A stretch of 64,000 bases of DNA from Gemmatimonadales bacterium (lineage in GTDB: Bacteria > Gemmatimonadota > Gemmatimonadetes > Gemmatimonadales > GWC2-71-9): NCBI GenBank assembly GCA_041390145.1, contig JAWKQM010000003.1:136001-200000 (forward strand), in the 5' to 3' direction. Numbering within the stretch: the stretch's first letter is position 1; the number at the start of each line of letters is the position of its first letter. The notes beneath the pieces were generated by a model. That model had not been told where the DNA came from and searched no databases. It saw only the letters and a list, made by a program, of their open reading frames with translations. Positions 8,648 through 17,802 of the stretch are shown one piece after another. Made by a program: the position numbers and the translations under genes.

Positions 8648-8709
8648 GGGTGCGGTCTGGCTGATTCGGGTTATTTTTCCGGCGCACTGATTCTCTTACA
8701 GGAGATACC
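8648..8709 (+). promoter_or_regulatory. Leader of the glycolytic cluster with clear ribosome site
   Basis: A 62-base gap separates comF from gap and holds an AT-rich patch (TTATTTTT at 8671-8678), the likely promoter region. A TTGAGG lies too far upstream (about 22 bases) for a standard spacer, so I do not assign boxes. AGGAGA at 8700-8705, four bases before the ATG, is one of the strongest ribosome sites in the window and fits high expression of GAPDH. Confidence 0.45.
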
Positions 8710-9716
<1,007 letters not shown>

Positions 9717-9720
<4 letters not shown>

Positions 9721-10907
9721 AGCGGACACTCGCCTCGCTCGACCCGGCGGCCCTCGAAGGCCGCCGGGCGCTGGTCCGGGTGGACTTCAACTGCCCGATC
9801 GCCGACGGCCGCGTCACGGATGACATGCGCATTCGCGCGGCCTTGCCCACCATCAAGTATCTCCGGGACCGGGGCGCGCGGGTCGTGCTGCTCTCGCACC
9901 TTGGCCGGCCCAAGGGCGCGCCAAACCCCAAGTACTCCATGGAGCCGGTGGTCCGGGCGCTCGAGGCCCTCCTCGGCTCTCCGGTCACCTTCCTGCCCGA
10001 CCCGACCTCGGCGGAGGCGGTCGCCACCACGCGCCACATGCCGCGCGGGGGGATCGCCGTGGCGGAGAACACCCGGTTCCATCCCGGTGAGGAAACGAAC
10101 GACGACGCCCTGTCAGAGCGCTTCGCCGCGCTCGGCGACCTCTACGTGAACGACGCCTTCGGGTCGGCGCACCGGGCCCATGCGAGCACTGCAGGCGTGG
10201 CGCACCGGCTGAAGCCGGCCGTGTCGGGATTCCTGATGGAAAAGGAGTTGGCATACCTCGGACAGGCACTGGGAAACCCGAAGCGTCCCTTCGTGGCGGT
10301 GATGGGCGGCGCCAAGATCTCCGGGAAGATCGACCTGATCGAGGCGCTGCTGCCCACCGTCGACGCCATCCTGATCGGCGGCGCCATGGCCTGCACCTTC
10401 TTCAAGGCGATGGGGCTGGAGGTCGGCAATTCGCTCGTGGAAGACGACCGGGTGGAGATGGCGGCGGCGTTGCTGAAGCGGGCCGGCGCCAAGCTGGTGC
10501 TGCCCGTCGGGGCGGTCGTGGCGCAGAAGCTCGATGCCACCGCCGAGACGCGCACGGTCCCGCGAGACGCCATACCGGCTGGATGGGCCATGTTTGACAT
10601 CGATCCGGCCAGTGAGCGCCTCTTTGCCGAGCGGATTGCCGCGGCCGGCACGGTGGTGTGGAACGGCCCGATGGGGGTATTCGAGACTCCGCCCTTTGAC
10701 CACGGCACGATGGCCGTCGCCCAGGCGATGGCTCGCGCCACCGAAGCGGGGACGGTCACGGTGGTCGGTGGCGGGGACTCGGCTGCGGCCGTTGCCGCCG
10801 CCCTGCTCGCTGACAGGATGACGCACGTTTCAACCGGGGGCGGCGCCTCCCTCGAATTCCTCGAGGGGAAGGTCCTGCCCGGTGTCGCCGCACTCGACGA
10901 AAGCTGA
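9717..10907 (+). CDS. pgk: Phosphoglycerate kinase
   Basis: Transfers phosphate from 1,3-bisphosphoglycerate to ADP. Substrate-binding VRVDFNCP is near the N-terminus, with LSHLGRPKG, the RFHPGEE segment, the hinge FVAVMGGAKISGKI, and the C-terminal nucleotide motif VVGGGDSAAAV. Length 396 aa is normal. The GTG start overlaps the gap stop as GTGA, the expected tight coupling. Its stop is followed seven bases later by the start of a secreted serine hydrolase, an unusual interruption of the gap-pgk-tpi order. Confidence 0.98.
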
Positions 10908-10914
10908 GGACTTC

Positions 10915-12480
10915 ATGCGCATGATCCGTCTGCTCCTCCTCGCGCTCTGCCTGCCGATGGTCGCGGCCGCCCAGACCAAGCCGGCGACGCCTCCCCCGAA
11001 CTTCGATGCCTATGTGGCCGCGGTCATGAAGCAGTTCGACGTGCCGGGGATGGGCATCGCCATCGTGAAGGACGGGCAGGTCGTGCTCGCCAAGGGCTAC
11101 GGCGTCAAGCGACTCGGCTCAAGTGAGAAGGTGGACGCCGACACCCGGTTCGGGATCGCGTCGAACACCAAGGCCTTCACCGCGCTGGCGATCGGCATGC
11201 TGGTGGAGGAGGGGAAGCTCGAGTGGGACGCCCCGGTGGTGAACTACCTCCCCGAGTTCATGATGTGGGATTCCTGGGTGACCCGGCAGATCACGGTGCG
11301 CGATATCCTCGTGCACCGGAGCGGCCTCGGCCTCGGCGCCGGCGACCTCCTCTGGTGGCCGCCGACGACGTACACACCACCCGAGATCATGCGCCGGCTC
11401 CGCTACATCGAACCCGCCACCAGCTTCCGCAGCGCCTACGCCTATGACAACGTCCTCTACCTGGTCGCCGGGCAGTTGATCGAGCGGGTCTCGGGCCAGA
11501 CCTGGTCCGATTTCATCACCAACCGGATCATGCGGCCGGTCGGGATGAAGGAAGCGAACAGCACGCATGCCGCCGCCGGACAGTCAGGGGGCAACGTGGC
11601 CGCCACCCACGCGAAGGTGAACGGCACCGTACAGGTGGTGAAGCCGTTCTCCGACCCCAACACCGACCCCGCCGGCGGCATCAACGCCGGCGCCAACGAC
11701 ATGGCGCGGTGGATGATCGCGCAGATGGACTCCGGGCGGGTCGGCGACAAGCACCTCTGGAAGCCGAGCACGACCCGACAGCAATGGAACCTGGTCACGC
11801 CGATCCCGACCGGACCGATGCCGAAGGAACTCGCCCCGTACACGGCGAACTTCTCGGGCTACGGCCTCGGGTTCTTCCTGCGGGATTACCGGGGGCAGAA
11901 GCTGGTGACGCACACCGGCGGGTTGCCGGGATACGTCTCCCTCCTGATGATGCTGCCGAACCAGAAGGTCGGCGTCATGGTCCTGACCAACCAGGAGTCC
12001 GGCGCGGCGTTCATGTCGATCGGGTTGAAGGTGCTCGACTACTACCTCAACGCGCCGCCGTTCGATTGGCTCGCCGGCTACACGAGCCGGATGGCGCAAG
12101 CGGACTCGATGATGGCTGCGGCCAACGCGGCGACGGCAGCCGCGCGGGACAGCGCGTCTCGCCCGTCACTTCCACTGGCCAGCTACGCGGCGACCTACGA
12201 AGACCCGTGGTATGGGACGATCACCGTGTCGCTCAAGGGCAGCGGGCTCGTGATGCAGTTTGACAAGTCGCCGGACCTCGTCGGCGACATGGAGCACTGG
12301 CAGTACGACACCTGGCTGGTCAAGTGGCGGGACCGCGAGCTCCGCGCCGACGCGTTCGTCACCTTCACCCTCGACGAGGAGGGCAAGGTGGCAGGCGCCA
12401 CGATGAAGCCAGCCTCGCCGGAGGTGGACTTCAGCTTCGACTTCCAGGACCTCCACCTGACGCCGGTCCGGAAGCAGTAG
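10915..12480 (+). CDS. Secreted serine hydrolase, beta-lactamase class C / PBP4* family
   Basis: Predicted periplasmic or secreted serine hydrolase, 521 aa. A signal peptide (charged start, LLLLALCLPM core, cleavage near AAAQ) is followed by the class C beta-lactamase fold. Catalytic motifs are S83-N-T-K86, Y177-D-N179 and H333-T-G-G. About 110 residues after the fold resemble the DUF3471-like C-terminal domain of such hydrolases. Activity could be D-aminopeptidase, esterase or peptidoglycan-related; the sequence does not decide. It is embedded between pgk and tpiA with gaps of 7 and 3 bases, so it must be cotranscribed with glycolytic genes. GAGGA lies just before the chosen ATG. Confidence 0.88.
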   Translation: MRMIRLLLLALCLPMVAAAQTKPATPPPNFDAYVAAVMKQFDVPGMGIAIVKDGQVVLAKGYGVKRLGSSEKVDADTRFGIASNTKAFTALAIGMLVEEGKLEWDAPVVNYLPEFMMWDSWVTRQITVRDILVHRSGLGLGAGDLLWWPPTTYTPPEIMRRLRYIEPATSFRSAYAYDNVLYLVAGQLIERVSGQTWSDFITNRIMRPVGMKEANSTHAAAGQSGGNVAATHAKVNGTVQVVKPFSDPNTDPAGGINAGANDMARWMIAQMDSGRVGDKHLWKPSTTRQQWNLVTPIPTGPMPKELAPYTANFSGYGLGFFLRDYRGQKLVTHTGGLPGYVSLLMMLPNQKVGVMVLTNQESGAAFMSIGLKVLDYYLNAPPFDWLAGYTSRMAQADSMMAAANAATAAARDSASRPSLPLASYAATYEDPWYGTITVSLKGSGLVMQFDKSPDLVGDMEHWQYDTWLVKWRDRELRADAFVTFTLDEEGKVAGATMKPASPEVDFSFDFQDLHLTPVRKQ

Positions 12481-12483
12481 CGG

Positions 12484-13233
12484 ATGCGACCGCTGCTCTT
12501 TGCCGCCAACTGGAAGATGCAGGTGACCCCCGAGGAGACCCGGCGGTTTGCCGGGCAGTTCCTCGGGGCCACCGCCCCGGTCGAGGGGCGCTCCCTCTGG
12601 TTCTTCCCCTCCGCGGTCTCGATCGGGACGGCGGCTGAGGCTTTCGCCGCACGGCCCGATGTGCGGATCGGTGCGCAGGATGTACACTGGGAACCCAAGG
12701 GGGCGTTCACCGGGGCAACGTCGATTCCCCTGGCGCGCGGGGCGGGGGCGAGCGGGGCGCTGGTGGGGCATTCCGAGCGGCGGCACGTATTCGGGGAAAC
12801 GGACGAGGAAACGGGAAAGAAGGTCCGTGCCCTCCTGGATGCCGGACTCACGGCGTTTCTGTGTGTGGGCGAAAAGCTCGAGGAGCGCGAAGCGGGGAAG
12901 ACCGAGGCGGTCGTCCTCCGGCAGCTCCGTGCAGGGCTGGCTGGGGTGCCATCCGGGCAGATGGACCGATTGGTCGTGGCCTATGAGCCGGTCTGGGCCA
13001 TCGGCACCGGCCGGAACGCAACCGCCGAGGATGCCGCCCGGGTGCACATCGCGCTGCGCACCGAGCTGTCCCGACTGGGGGCCACCGGCCGGATCCCCAT
13101 CCTGTACGGCGGGAGCGTCAATCTGGGCAATGCCTTGGGGCTCCTGGCCCAGCCGGAGATCGACGGGGTCCTGGTCGGCGGGGCCAGCCTCGACCCGGAT
13201 GGTTGGGCGGAAATCGTGGGGATCGGTGGTTGA
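12484..13233 (+). CDS. tpiA: Triosephosphate isomerase
   Basis: Interconverts dihydroxyacetone phosphate and glyceraldehyde 3-phosphate. Catalytic residues are K11 in AANWKM, H96 in VGHSERR and E168 in AYEPVWAIGTG; the phosphate-gripping YGGSVN loop is near the C-terminus. Length 249 aa is typical for the TIM barrel. It starts three bases after the serine hydrolase. Its final codons overlap a TTGACC that may be the -35 box for secG. Confidence 0.98.
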   Translation: MRPLLFAANWKMQVTPEETRRFAGQFLGATAPVEGRSLWFFPSAVSIGTAAEAFAARPDVRIGAQDVHWEPKGAFTGATSIPLARGAGASGALVGHSERRHVFGETDEETGKKVRALLDAGLTAFLCVGEKLEEREAGKTEAVVLRQLRAGLAGVPSGQMDRLVVAYEPVWAIGTGRNATAEDAARVHIALRTELSRLGATGRIPILYGGSVNLGNALGLLAQPEIDGVLVGGASLDPDGWAEIVGIGG

Positions 13234-13259
13234 CCCCCTCGGCGCCGACCGGTTATTCT
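13230..13259 (+). promoter_or_regulatory. Probable sigma70-type promoter for secG
   Basis: TTGACC (13230-13235, overlapping the tpiA stop) and TATTCT (13254-13259) are separated by 18 bases, close to a housekeeping promoter. It would give secG expression independent of the glycolytic operon. Confidence 0.5.
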
Positions 13260-13287
13260 TCCAGACTGTCTCACAACGGAAATAGGC

Positions 13288-13665
13288 ATGTTCGGTCTCA
13301 TTCTGACGCTATTGATTCTTGATGCGCTGCTGCTCTCTGTCGTCGTGCTGCTCCAGGCGGGGCAGGGCGGCGGCTTGGCGGCCATGGGCGGCGGCGGCGG
13401 CACCGAGAGCTTTGTCGGTGGTCGGCAGGCGGTCACCATCCTGACGCGGTCCACCTGGTGGCTCGGCGGCATCTTCCTGGTCCTCTCGCTGGTCCTGTCG
13501 GTGATGTCAGCCGGCCGGTCGACGGCCTCTTCGGATGTCGAGCGGTTGCTTGCCCAGCCGGAGCAGCAGGCGCCTGTCACCAGCTCTCCGCTGCCTCTTG
13601 GCGGTACGGAGCCGGCCCCGGCGGCCGAGACGCCCGCGGCGCCGCAGCCGCAGCCGCAGCCATAA
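13288..13665 (+). CDS. secG: Preprotein translocase subunit SecG
   Basis: SecG is the small membrane subunit of the SecYEG channel. Two hydrophobic segments (about residues 3-22 and 54-72) flank a Gly-rich loop with LLQAGQGGGLAAMGGGGG and the conserved SFVG-like ESFVGG. The C-terminal 45 residues are an unusually long Pro/Ala/Gln-rich tail, probably disordered and cytoplasmic or periplasmic depending on topology. Location directly after tpiA is the common bacterial arrangement. Length is 125 aa, longer than the usual 75-110 because of that tail. Confidence 0.93.
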   Translation: MFGLILTLLILDALLLSVVVLLQAGQGGGLAAMGGGGGTESFVGGRQAVTILTRSTWWLGGIFLVLSLVLSVMSAGRSTASSDVERLLAQPEQQAPVTSSPLPLGGTEPAPAAETPAAPQPQPQP

Positions 13666-13699
13666 TGCGGCGGGACGTTACTCGTGGCGGGGTGGCCGG

Positions 13700-14803
13700 A
13701 TGACCGGCCGCCCCGCCTTTGTATTGCTCGAAGATGGAACCTGCTTCAAGGGGTTCGTCGCGGCCCCCATTTCCCCGGCCTTTGGTGAGGTGGTGTTCAC
13801 GACCAACCTGACCGGCTACCAGGAAACCTTTACCGATCCCAGTTATCTCGGGCAGATCGTGGTCATGACTGCCCCCATGATCGGCAACTACGGGGTCAAC
13901 AGCGAGGACATGGAATCCACCCGGCCCCAGGTTTCGGGTGTCGTGGTTCGCGAACTCGCTCGGCAGCACTCCAATTGGCGGGCCACCGAATCACTCGATG
14001 GGTGGCTCGGCCGGTATCAGATCCCGGTGCTGACCGGCGTGGACACCCGCCGACTGACCCGGCATATCCGCTCCAAGGGCGCCATGCGCGGGGTGATCGC
14101 CGAGGGGGAGGCACCGTCGGACGCGATACGCCAGAACCTCCTCGACTCCCCCAGCATGGAGGGTCTGGACCTGGCGTCCCGGGCCACGGTGGACAAGCCA
14201 TACGAACAGGGCTCCTCCGGTCCCCATGTGGTTGCGTTCGATTTTGGGATGAAGCGGAACATCGTCGACATGCTCGAGGCGTCCGGGTGCCGGGTGACTG
14301 TCGTTCCGGCCACGACGAGCGCCGCCGAGGTCCTGAAGATGTCCCCCGACGGGGTCTTCCTCTCGAACGGGCCCGGCGACCCTGCCGCCGTCACCTATGC
14401 CTTTCCCGTGATCCGCTCGCTCGCCGAGAGTGGGATCCCGATGTTCGGTATCTGCTTGGGGCATCAGCTCTTGGGGTTGGCCTTCGGCGGGAGCACGGTG
14501 AAGATGCCGTACGGTCATCGTGGCGGCAATCATCCCGTCAAGGACCTTGCCGATGGTCGCGTCCTCATCACCACCCAGAACCACGGTTTTGCCGTGGCGG
14601 GAGGGCAAGACGGAGTGCCGGGAGCCCCCGATTTGGAGGTCACGCACCTTAACCTCAATGATGGCACCGTAGAAGGACTCCGCCACAAGACGCTGCCCGT
14701 ATTCGGCGTTCAGTACCATCCGGAGGCCGCTCCAGGCCCCCATGATGCCTACCCGCACTTTGCCCAGTTTGTCAGGTCCATGGCCCCCCAGCCGGCCCGC
14801 TGA
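13700..14803 (+). CDS. carA: Carbamoyl-phosphate synthase small subunit
   Basis: Glutamine amidotransferase subunit that supplies ammonia for carbamoyl phosphate in arginine and pyrimidine synthesis. The N-terminal CPSase small-chain domain includes FGEVVFTTNLTGYQE. The class I amidotransferase domain has the nucleophile C252 in FGICLGHQ and the HPEA motif near the end. Length 367 aa is normal. The start ATG follows GGCCGG without a strong ribosome site; upstream sequence in frame belongs to the secG tail. The large subunit carB is not in this window, so carA and carB are split or carB lies elsewhere. Confidence 0.96.
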   Translation: MTGRPAFVLLEDGTCFKGFVAAPISPAFGEVVFTTNLTGYQETFTDPSYLGQIVVMTAPMIGNYGVNSEDMESTRPQVSGVVVRELARQHSNWRATESLDGWLGRYQIPVLTGVDTRRLTRHIRSKGAMRGVIAEGEAPSDAIRQNLLDSPSMEGLDLASRATVDKPYEQGSSGPHVVAFDFGMKRNIVDMLEASGCRVTVVPATTSAAEVLKMSPDGVFLSNGPGDPAAVTYAFPVIRSLAESGIPMFGICLGHQLLGLAFGGSTVKMPYGHRGGNHPVKDLADGRVLITTQNHGFAVAGGQDGVPGAPDLEVTHLNLNDGTVEGLRHKTLPVFGVQYHPEAAPGPHDAYPHFAQFVRSMAPQPAR

Positions 14804-14814
14804 CCCCCAACCCA

Positions 14815-14843
14815 TTGACAGACAACAGGTAAGCCCATATTAT
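14815..14843 (+). promoter_or_regulatory. Near-perfect sigma70 promoter of the HU gene
   Basis: TTGACA (14815-14820), a 17-base spacer and TATTAT (14838-14843). This is the best consensus promoter in the window and predicts a start near 14850, giving a leader of about 50 bases before the HU start codon. Confidence 0.8.
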
Positions 14844-14898
14844 CGGCCTGTCCGGCGTATATTGAACGCCCGCCTCATGAGACCCTCCTGGGGGATGC

Positions 14899-15234
14899 AT
14901 GACCAAGGCCGACCTCGTTGAGCAGGTAACCGCGTCGATCGCCCGCACTGCCGGGCCGATGATCTCCAAGAAAGACTGCGCGCGGGTAGTCGACGCGTTC
15001 CTCGACGCCGTGAAGGTGGCGCTCAAGGACCAGCATAACATTGAGGTGCGCGGGTTTGGCACTTTCAAGATCCGCCGTCGCAAGACGCGGATGGCTCGCA
15101 ACCCGCGCACCGGCGAGCCGGTGGAAGTGGCGGCGCGTCCGGTGCCTGTCTTCAAGCCCAGCAAGGAGTTGCGGTCGCTGGTGGCCGAGGAAGGCGATGT
15201 GGTCTCCTCCGGAGGCCCGGCCGACGTCAATTGA
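14899..15234 (+). CDS. HU/IHF-family nucleoid DNA-binding protein
   Basis: Histone-like DNA-bending protein, 111 aa. The fold shows the helical N-terminal part (MTKADLVEQV), the GFGTFKIRRRKTRMARNPRTG arm region, split as GFGTFKIRRR and ARNPRTGEPVEV, and the closing VPVFKPSKEL segment. About 18 residues beyond the canonical HU length form an acidic/Gly-Ser C-terminal tail. Whether it behaves as HU or IHF cannot be decided. It is flanked by a near-consensus promoter and a strong intrinsic terminator, so it is an autonomous, highly expressed unit. GGGGGA just upstream of ATG serves as ribosome site. Confidence 0.94.
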   Translation: MTKADLVEQVTASIARTAGPMISKKDCARVVDAFLDAVKVALKDQHNIEVRGFGTFKIRRRKTRMARNPRTGEPVEVAARPVPVFKPSKELRSLVAEEGDVVSSGGPADVN

Positions 15235-15258
15235 GTATCGCGCTCCAGCGTGATCGAA

Positions 15259-15289
15259 GGGCCGCGCTGCCGCGCGGCCCTGTCTTTTT
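15259..15289 (+). terminator. Intrinsic terminator after the HU gene
   Basis: A perfect 9-base GC stem (GGGCCGCGC at 15259-15267 with GCGCGGCCC at 15272-15280), a four-base TGCC loop and the T-rich run TGTCTTTTT form a textbook Rho-independent terminator 25 bases after the HU stop. Confidence 0.92.
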
Positions 15290-15300
15290 CCACAACGCCC

Positions 15301-15337
15301 CGCTGGTGTACCTTGAACGATGTTCTCACCACCAGCG
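15301..15337 (+). other. Inverted repeat in the moaD leader
   Basis: CGCTGGTG (15301-15308) pairs perfectly with CACCAGCG (15330-15337) around a 21-base loop, lying between the HU terminator and moaD. It could be an RNA stem in the moa leader or an operator. I cannot match it to the molybdenum-cofactor riboswitch, and the leader is under 100 bases, so function is unassigned. Confidence 0.35.
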
Positions 15338-15387
15338 CCTAAGCGCTTGCTCATGAACCCGTTGACTCTCGGCAGGCCGGTCTCTTC

Positions 15388-15660
15388 ATGACCTCCAGCA
15401 CCGCCTCAGGTCGCCTCACCGTCGCCATCCGGTTGTTCGCCGCTTATGCCGAGGCCGTCGGCCGGACGAGTGTGGAAATCTCCCTCCCGTCCGGTGCCAC
15501 GGTTGGCGACCTCCTCACCGAATTTCGCCGACAGGTCCCCGCGGCTGTCGCTCTTCCCGACCGTCCCCTCTGCGCCGTCAACCTCGTGCATGTCCTGACC
15601 AGCCAGCGACTTCACGATGGCGACGAAGTCGCGATCCTTCCGCCGCTGGCAGGCGGGTGA
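15388..15660 (+). CDS. moaD: Molybdopterin synthase small (sulfur-carrier) subunit
   Basis: Ubiquitin-like sulfur carrier, 90 aa, ending in the obligatory Gly-Gly (PPLAGG) that is thiocarboxylated. The beta-grasp features are visible: TVAIRLFAAYAE at the start, a central ATVGDLL helix, and EVAILPP before the tail. It donates sulfur to precursor Z in complex with MoaE. moaE starts one base downstream and moaA follows, so three steps of molybdenum-cofactor synthesis are encoded together; moaC is absent from the window. Confidence 0.93.
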   Translation: MTSSTASGRLTVAIRLFAAYAEAVGRTSVEISLPSGATVGDLLTEFRRQVPAAVALPDRPLCAVNLVHVLTSQRLHDGDEVAILPPLAGG

Positions 15661-15661
15661 G

Positions 15662-16090
15662 ATGGCGTACCTGTCGAACGACCCACTCGATGTGGCCCGG
15701 GCCATGGCCGAGGTCCAGGCGCCCGAGCGGGGAGGCGTCGCCACCTTCCTCGGCGTTGTCCGCTCACAGCATCAGGGACGCACGGTGGTTCGACTCGACT
15801 ACTCCGCATATCACGAGATGGCCGAAGCGGAGTGCGGCCGGGTGGTGGCGGAGGCGGAGAGCCGCTGGCCGGTCAAGGTCGCGCTCCAGCATCGACTTGG
15901 CACGCTTGAGGTCGGCGATGTTGCCGTCGTCGTGGCGGTTGGTGGGGGGCATCGGGAGGAGACGTTTGCCGCCTGTCGGCATGTCATCGAGGAGTTGAAG
16001 CGCCGCGTACCGATCTGGAAGCGGGAACACTTTGCCGATGGCGAAGTGGGCTGGGTCGGCGCCGGTGGGGCCGAAGGGGGGAACCCGTGA
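15662..16090 (+). CDS. moaE: Molybdopterin synthase catalytic subunit
   Basis: Large subunit of molybdopterin synthase, 142 aa, which inserts dithiolene sulfur from MoaD into cyclic pyranopterin monophosphate. Conserved elements are GGVATFLGVVR, the YHEMAEAE segment, HRLGTLEVGD, and the catalytic lysine region IEELKRRVPIWKREHF. The chosen ATG follows the moaD stop by one base; an upstream in-frame ATG inside moaD is possible but would add a basic extension absent from the family. The 3' end overlaps moaA as GTGA. Confidence 0.94.
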   Translation: MAYLSNDPLDVARAMAEVQAPERGGVATFLGVVRSQHQGRTVVRLDYSAYHEMAEAECGRVVAEAESRWPVKVALQHRLGTLEVGDVAVVVAVGGGHREETFAACRHVIEELKRRVPIWKREHFADGEVGWVGAGGAEGGNP

Positions 16091-17127
16091 GCCCGCTCAT
16101 GACCGGCACGCCGACCGATCGCCTCTCCCGGCCGATGGGGAGCCTGCGTCTCTCCGTGACCGACCGGTGCAACATGCGCTGCCGGTACTGCATGCCTGAA
16201 GAGGAGTACACCTGGCTGCCGCGCGCGTCGATCCTCAGCTTCGAGGAGCTCACCCGTCTCACCGGGATCTTTGCCGGTCTCGGGGCAGGAAAGGTGAGGC
16301 TGACCGGGGGCGAACCGCTGCTGCGTCACGACCTTCCCGATCTGGTCCGGCGTCTGGCGGGTGTCGAGGGGGTGCGCGACCTGGCGCTGACCACCAACGG
16401 CATTCTCCTTCGTGAGCGGGCCGAGGCGCTCCGCGCCGCCGGGCTGGGGCGGGTGACCGTGAGTCTTGACACCCTCCGACCGGAGCGGATGGCGGAATTC
16501 GCCCGGACCGACCGGCACGGTGACGTGCTTGCCGGCATCGCCACCGCGGTGGCGGCGGGGTTTGCGTCGGTCAAGGTCAACGCCGTCATCATCCGGGGAT
16601 ACAACGACGACGAGGTGCTTCCGCTGCTCGCGTTTGCGCGGCGGGAGGGGGTCGAGCTGCGGTTCATCGAATACATGGATGTCGGGGGTGCGACGCGCTG
16701 GTCCCGGGACCAGGTGGTGTCCCAGGCCGAGATTCTGGCGGCCATCGCGGAGGTGCATGGGCCCGCCGAGCCACTCCCGTCGCGCGCCGCGGCACCGGCG
16801 GAGCGGTTCCGGCTTGCGGACGGCACGGTCTTCGGCGTGATCGCCTCCACCACCGCTCCCTTCTGTCGTGACTGCGACCGGAGCCGGCTCACCGCGGACG
16901 GCACCTGGTATCTCTGCCTCTACGCGACGGAGGGGATCAACCTTCGCGACGTCCTGCGCGACGGGATCACGGACGAGGAACTCGCCACCCTGATCCGGGA
17001 GCGGTGGACGTCGCGGGAGGATCGCGGGGCGGAGCAGCGCCTGACGGTTCCTTCCCGCGGCGCACTCTATCAAGTCGAAACGCTTCGCGCCGATCCGCGG
17101 CGCGAGATGCACACCAGGGGCGGCTGA
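16087..17127 (+). CDS. moaA: GTP 3',8-cyclase MoaA
   Basis: Radical-SAM enzyme that converts GTP to the 3',8-cyclo intermediate, first step of molybdenum-cofactor synthesis. N-terminal cluster cysteines are C28, C32 and C35 in DRCNMRCRYC, with the GGEPLLR SAM motif after. The second cluster uses C260, C263 and C277. The protein ends in Gly-Gly, as is required for activity in the family. Length 346 aa. The GTG start overlaps the moaE stop (GTGA). Gene order moaD-moaE-moaA suggests one operon. Confidence 0.96.
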   Translation: MSPLMTGTPTDRLSRPMGSLRLSVTDRCNMRCRYCMPEEEYTWLPRASILSFEELTRLTGIFAGLGAGKVRLTGGEPLLRHDLPDLVRRLAGVEGVRDLALTTNGILLRERAEALRAAGLGRVTVSLDTLRPERMAEFARTDRHGDVLAGIATAVAAGFASVKVNAVIIRGYNDDEVLPLLAFARREGVELRFIEYMDVGGATRWSRDQVVSQAEILAAIAEVHGPAEPLPSRAAAPAERFRLADGTVFGVIASTTAPFCRDCDRSRLTADGTWYLCLYATEGINLRDVLRDGITDEELATLIRERWTSREDRGAEQRLTVPSRGALYQVETLRADPRREMHTRGG

Positions 17128-17184
17128 CGTCGGCAATCGGCGCTCACCCCGTCTCGTGACGGATCATTTGGGAGCCTTCCATCC

Positions 17185-17712
17185 ATGGCCCTGCACGTCG
17201 CGCTCATCGAACCCCGGATTCCACCGAACACCGGCAACATCGCCCGTCTCTGCGCCGCGGCGGGTGCCCCTCTTCACCTGATCGAGCCGCTGGGCTTCTC
17301 CGTGGACGACAAGGAGGTCAAGCGCGCGGGCCTCGATTACTGGGACAAGGTCGATCTCTGGGTCCACCCCGACTGGTTCGCCTTCCGGGATGCGATCAGC
17401 CGCGACCGGACCCTCTACTTCTCCGCCAACGCCACGCGGGATCTCTCCGAGGCGCCGTTCGCGTGGAACAGCGTCCTCGTCTTCGGAAATGAGACGGACG
17501 GCATGCCGGCCCGCATCCTCGAGAAACATCCGGATCGCTGCTTCCGGATCCCGATGCCGGGGGAGGTGCGCAGCCTCAATCTCGCGAATGCGGTCAGCGT
17601 CGTGCTTTATGAAGGTTTGCGTAGGATCGGGGCGCCGGTTCCCGCGATGGCGCCGGAGGCGGCGCCCAGCGACGAGCCGCCCAAGAAGAAGCGGAGCCGC
17701 CGCCGGCGCTGA
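17185..17712 (+). CDS. trmL: tRNA (cytidine/uridine-34 2'-O)-methyltransferase
   Basis: SPOUT-class methyltransferase that methylates the wobble ribose of tRNA-Leu. The trefoil-knot motifs are NTGNIARLCAA near residue 15, LVFGNETDGMP in the middle, and IPMPGEVRSLNLANAVSVV toward the end. The catalytic fold finishes near residue 150; an additional 25-residue tail ends in a Lys/Arg cluster (PPKKKRSRRRR), which could aid RNA binding. The 57-base gap from moaA and 90-base gap to mdh make it a possible single-gene unit. Confidence 0.92.
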   Translation: MALHVALIEPRIPPNTGNIARLCAAAGAPLHLIEPLGFSVDDKEVKRAGLDYWDKVDLWVHPDWFAFRDAISRDRTLYFSANATRDLSEAPFAWNSVLVFGNETDGMPARILEKHPDRCFRIPMPGEVRSLNLANAVSVVLYEGLRRIGAPVPAMAPEAAPSDEPPKKKRSRRRR

Positions 17713-17724
17713 CAATCGCCACCC

Positions 17725-17753
17725 TTTGTGCGAGGCCATCGGGCCTTTAGCTT
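17725..17753 (+). promoter_or_regulatory. Possible promoter of mdh-sdhCAB
   Basis: TTTGTG (17725-17730), a 17-base spacer and TAGCTT (17748-17753) occupy the 90-base gap before mdh. The -10 resembles the TAACTT elements upstream of nuoA and sucC. The -35 match is weak. Confidence 0.3.
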
Positions 17754-17802
17754 ACGGGCTCCACCTTCACCATTCAGACCCTGACCTGGGACTCTACAAC
17801 CA

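Noticed and set aside
8644..8677. TTGAGG / TATTTT promoter before gap
   Set aside because: The spacer would be about 22 bases, too long for a standard sigma70 promoter.
15291..15387. Molybdenum-cofactor riboswitch
   Set aside because: The leader is short and I cannot identify the conserved Moco RNA core; only a simple stem is seen.
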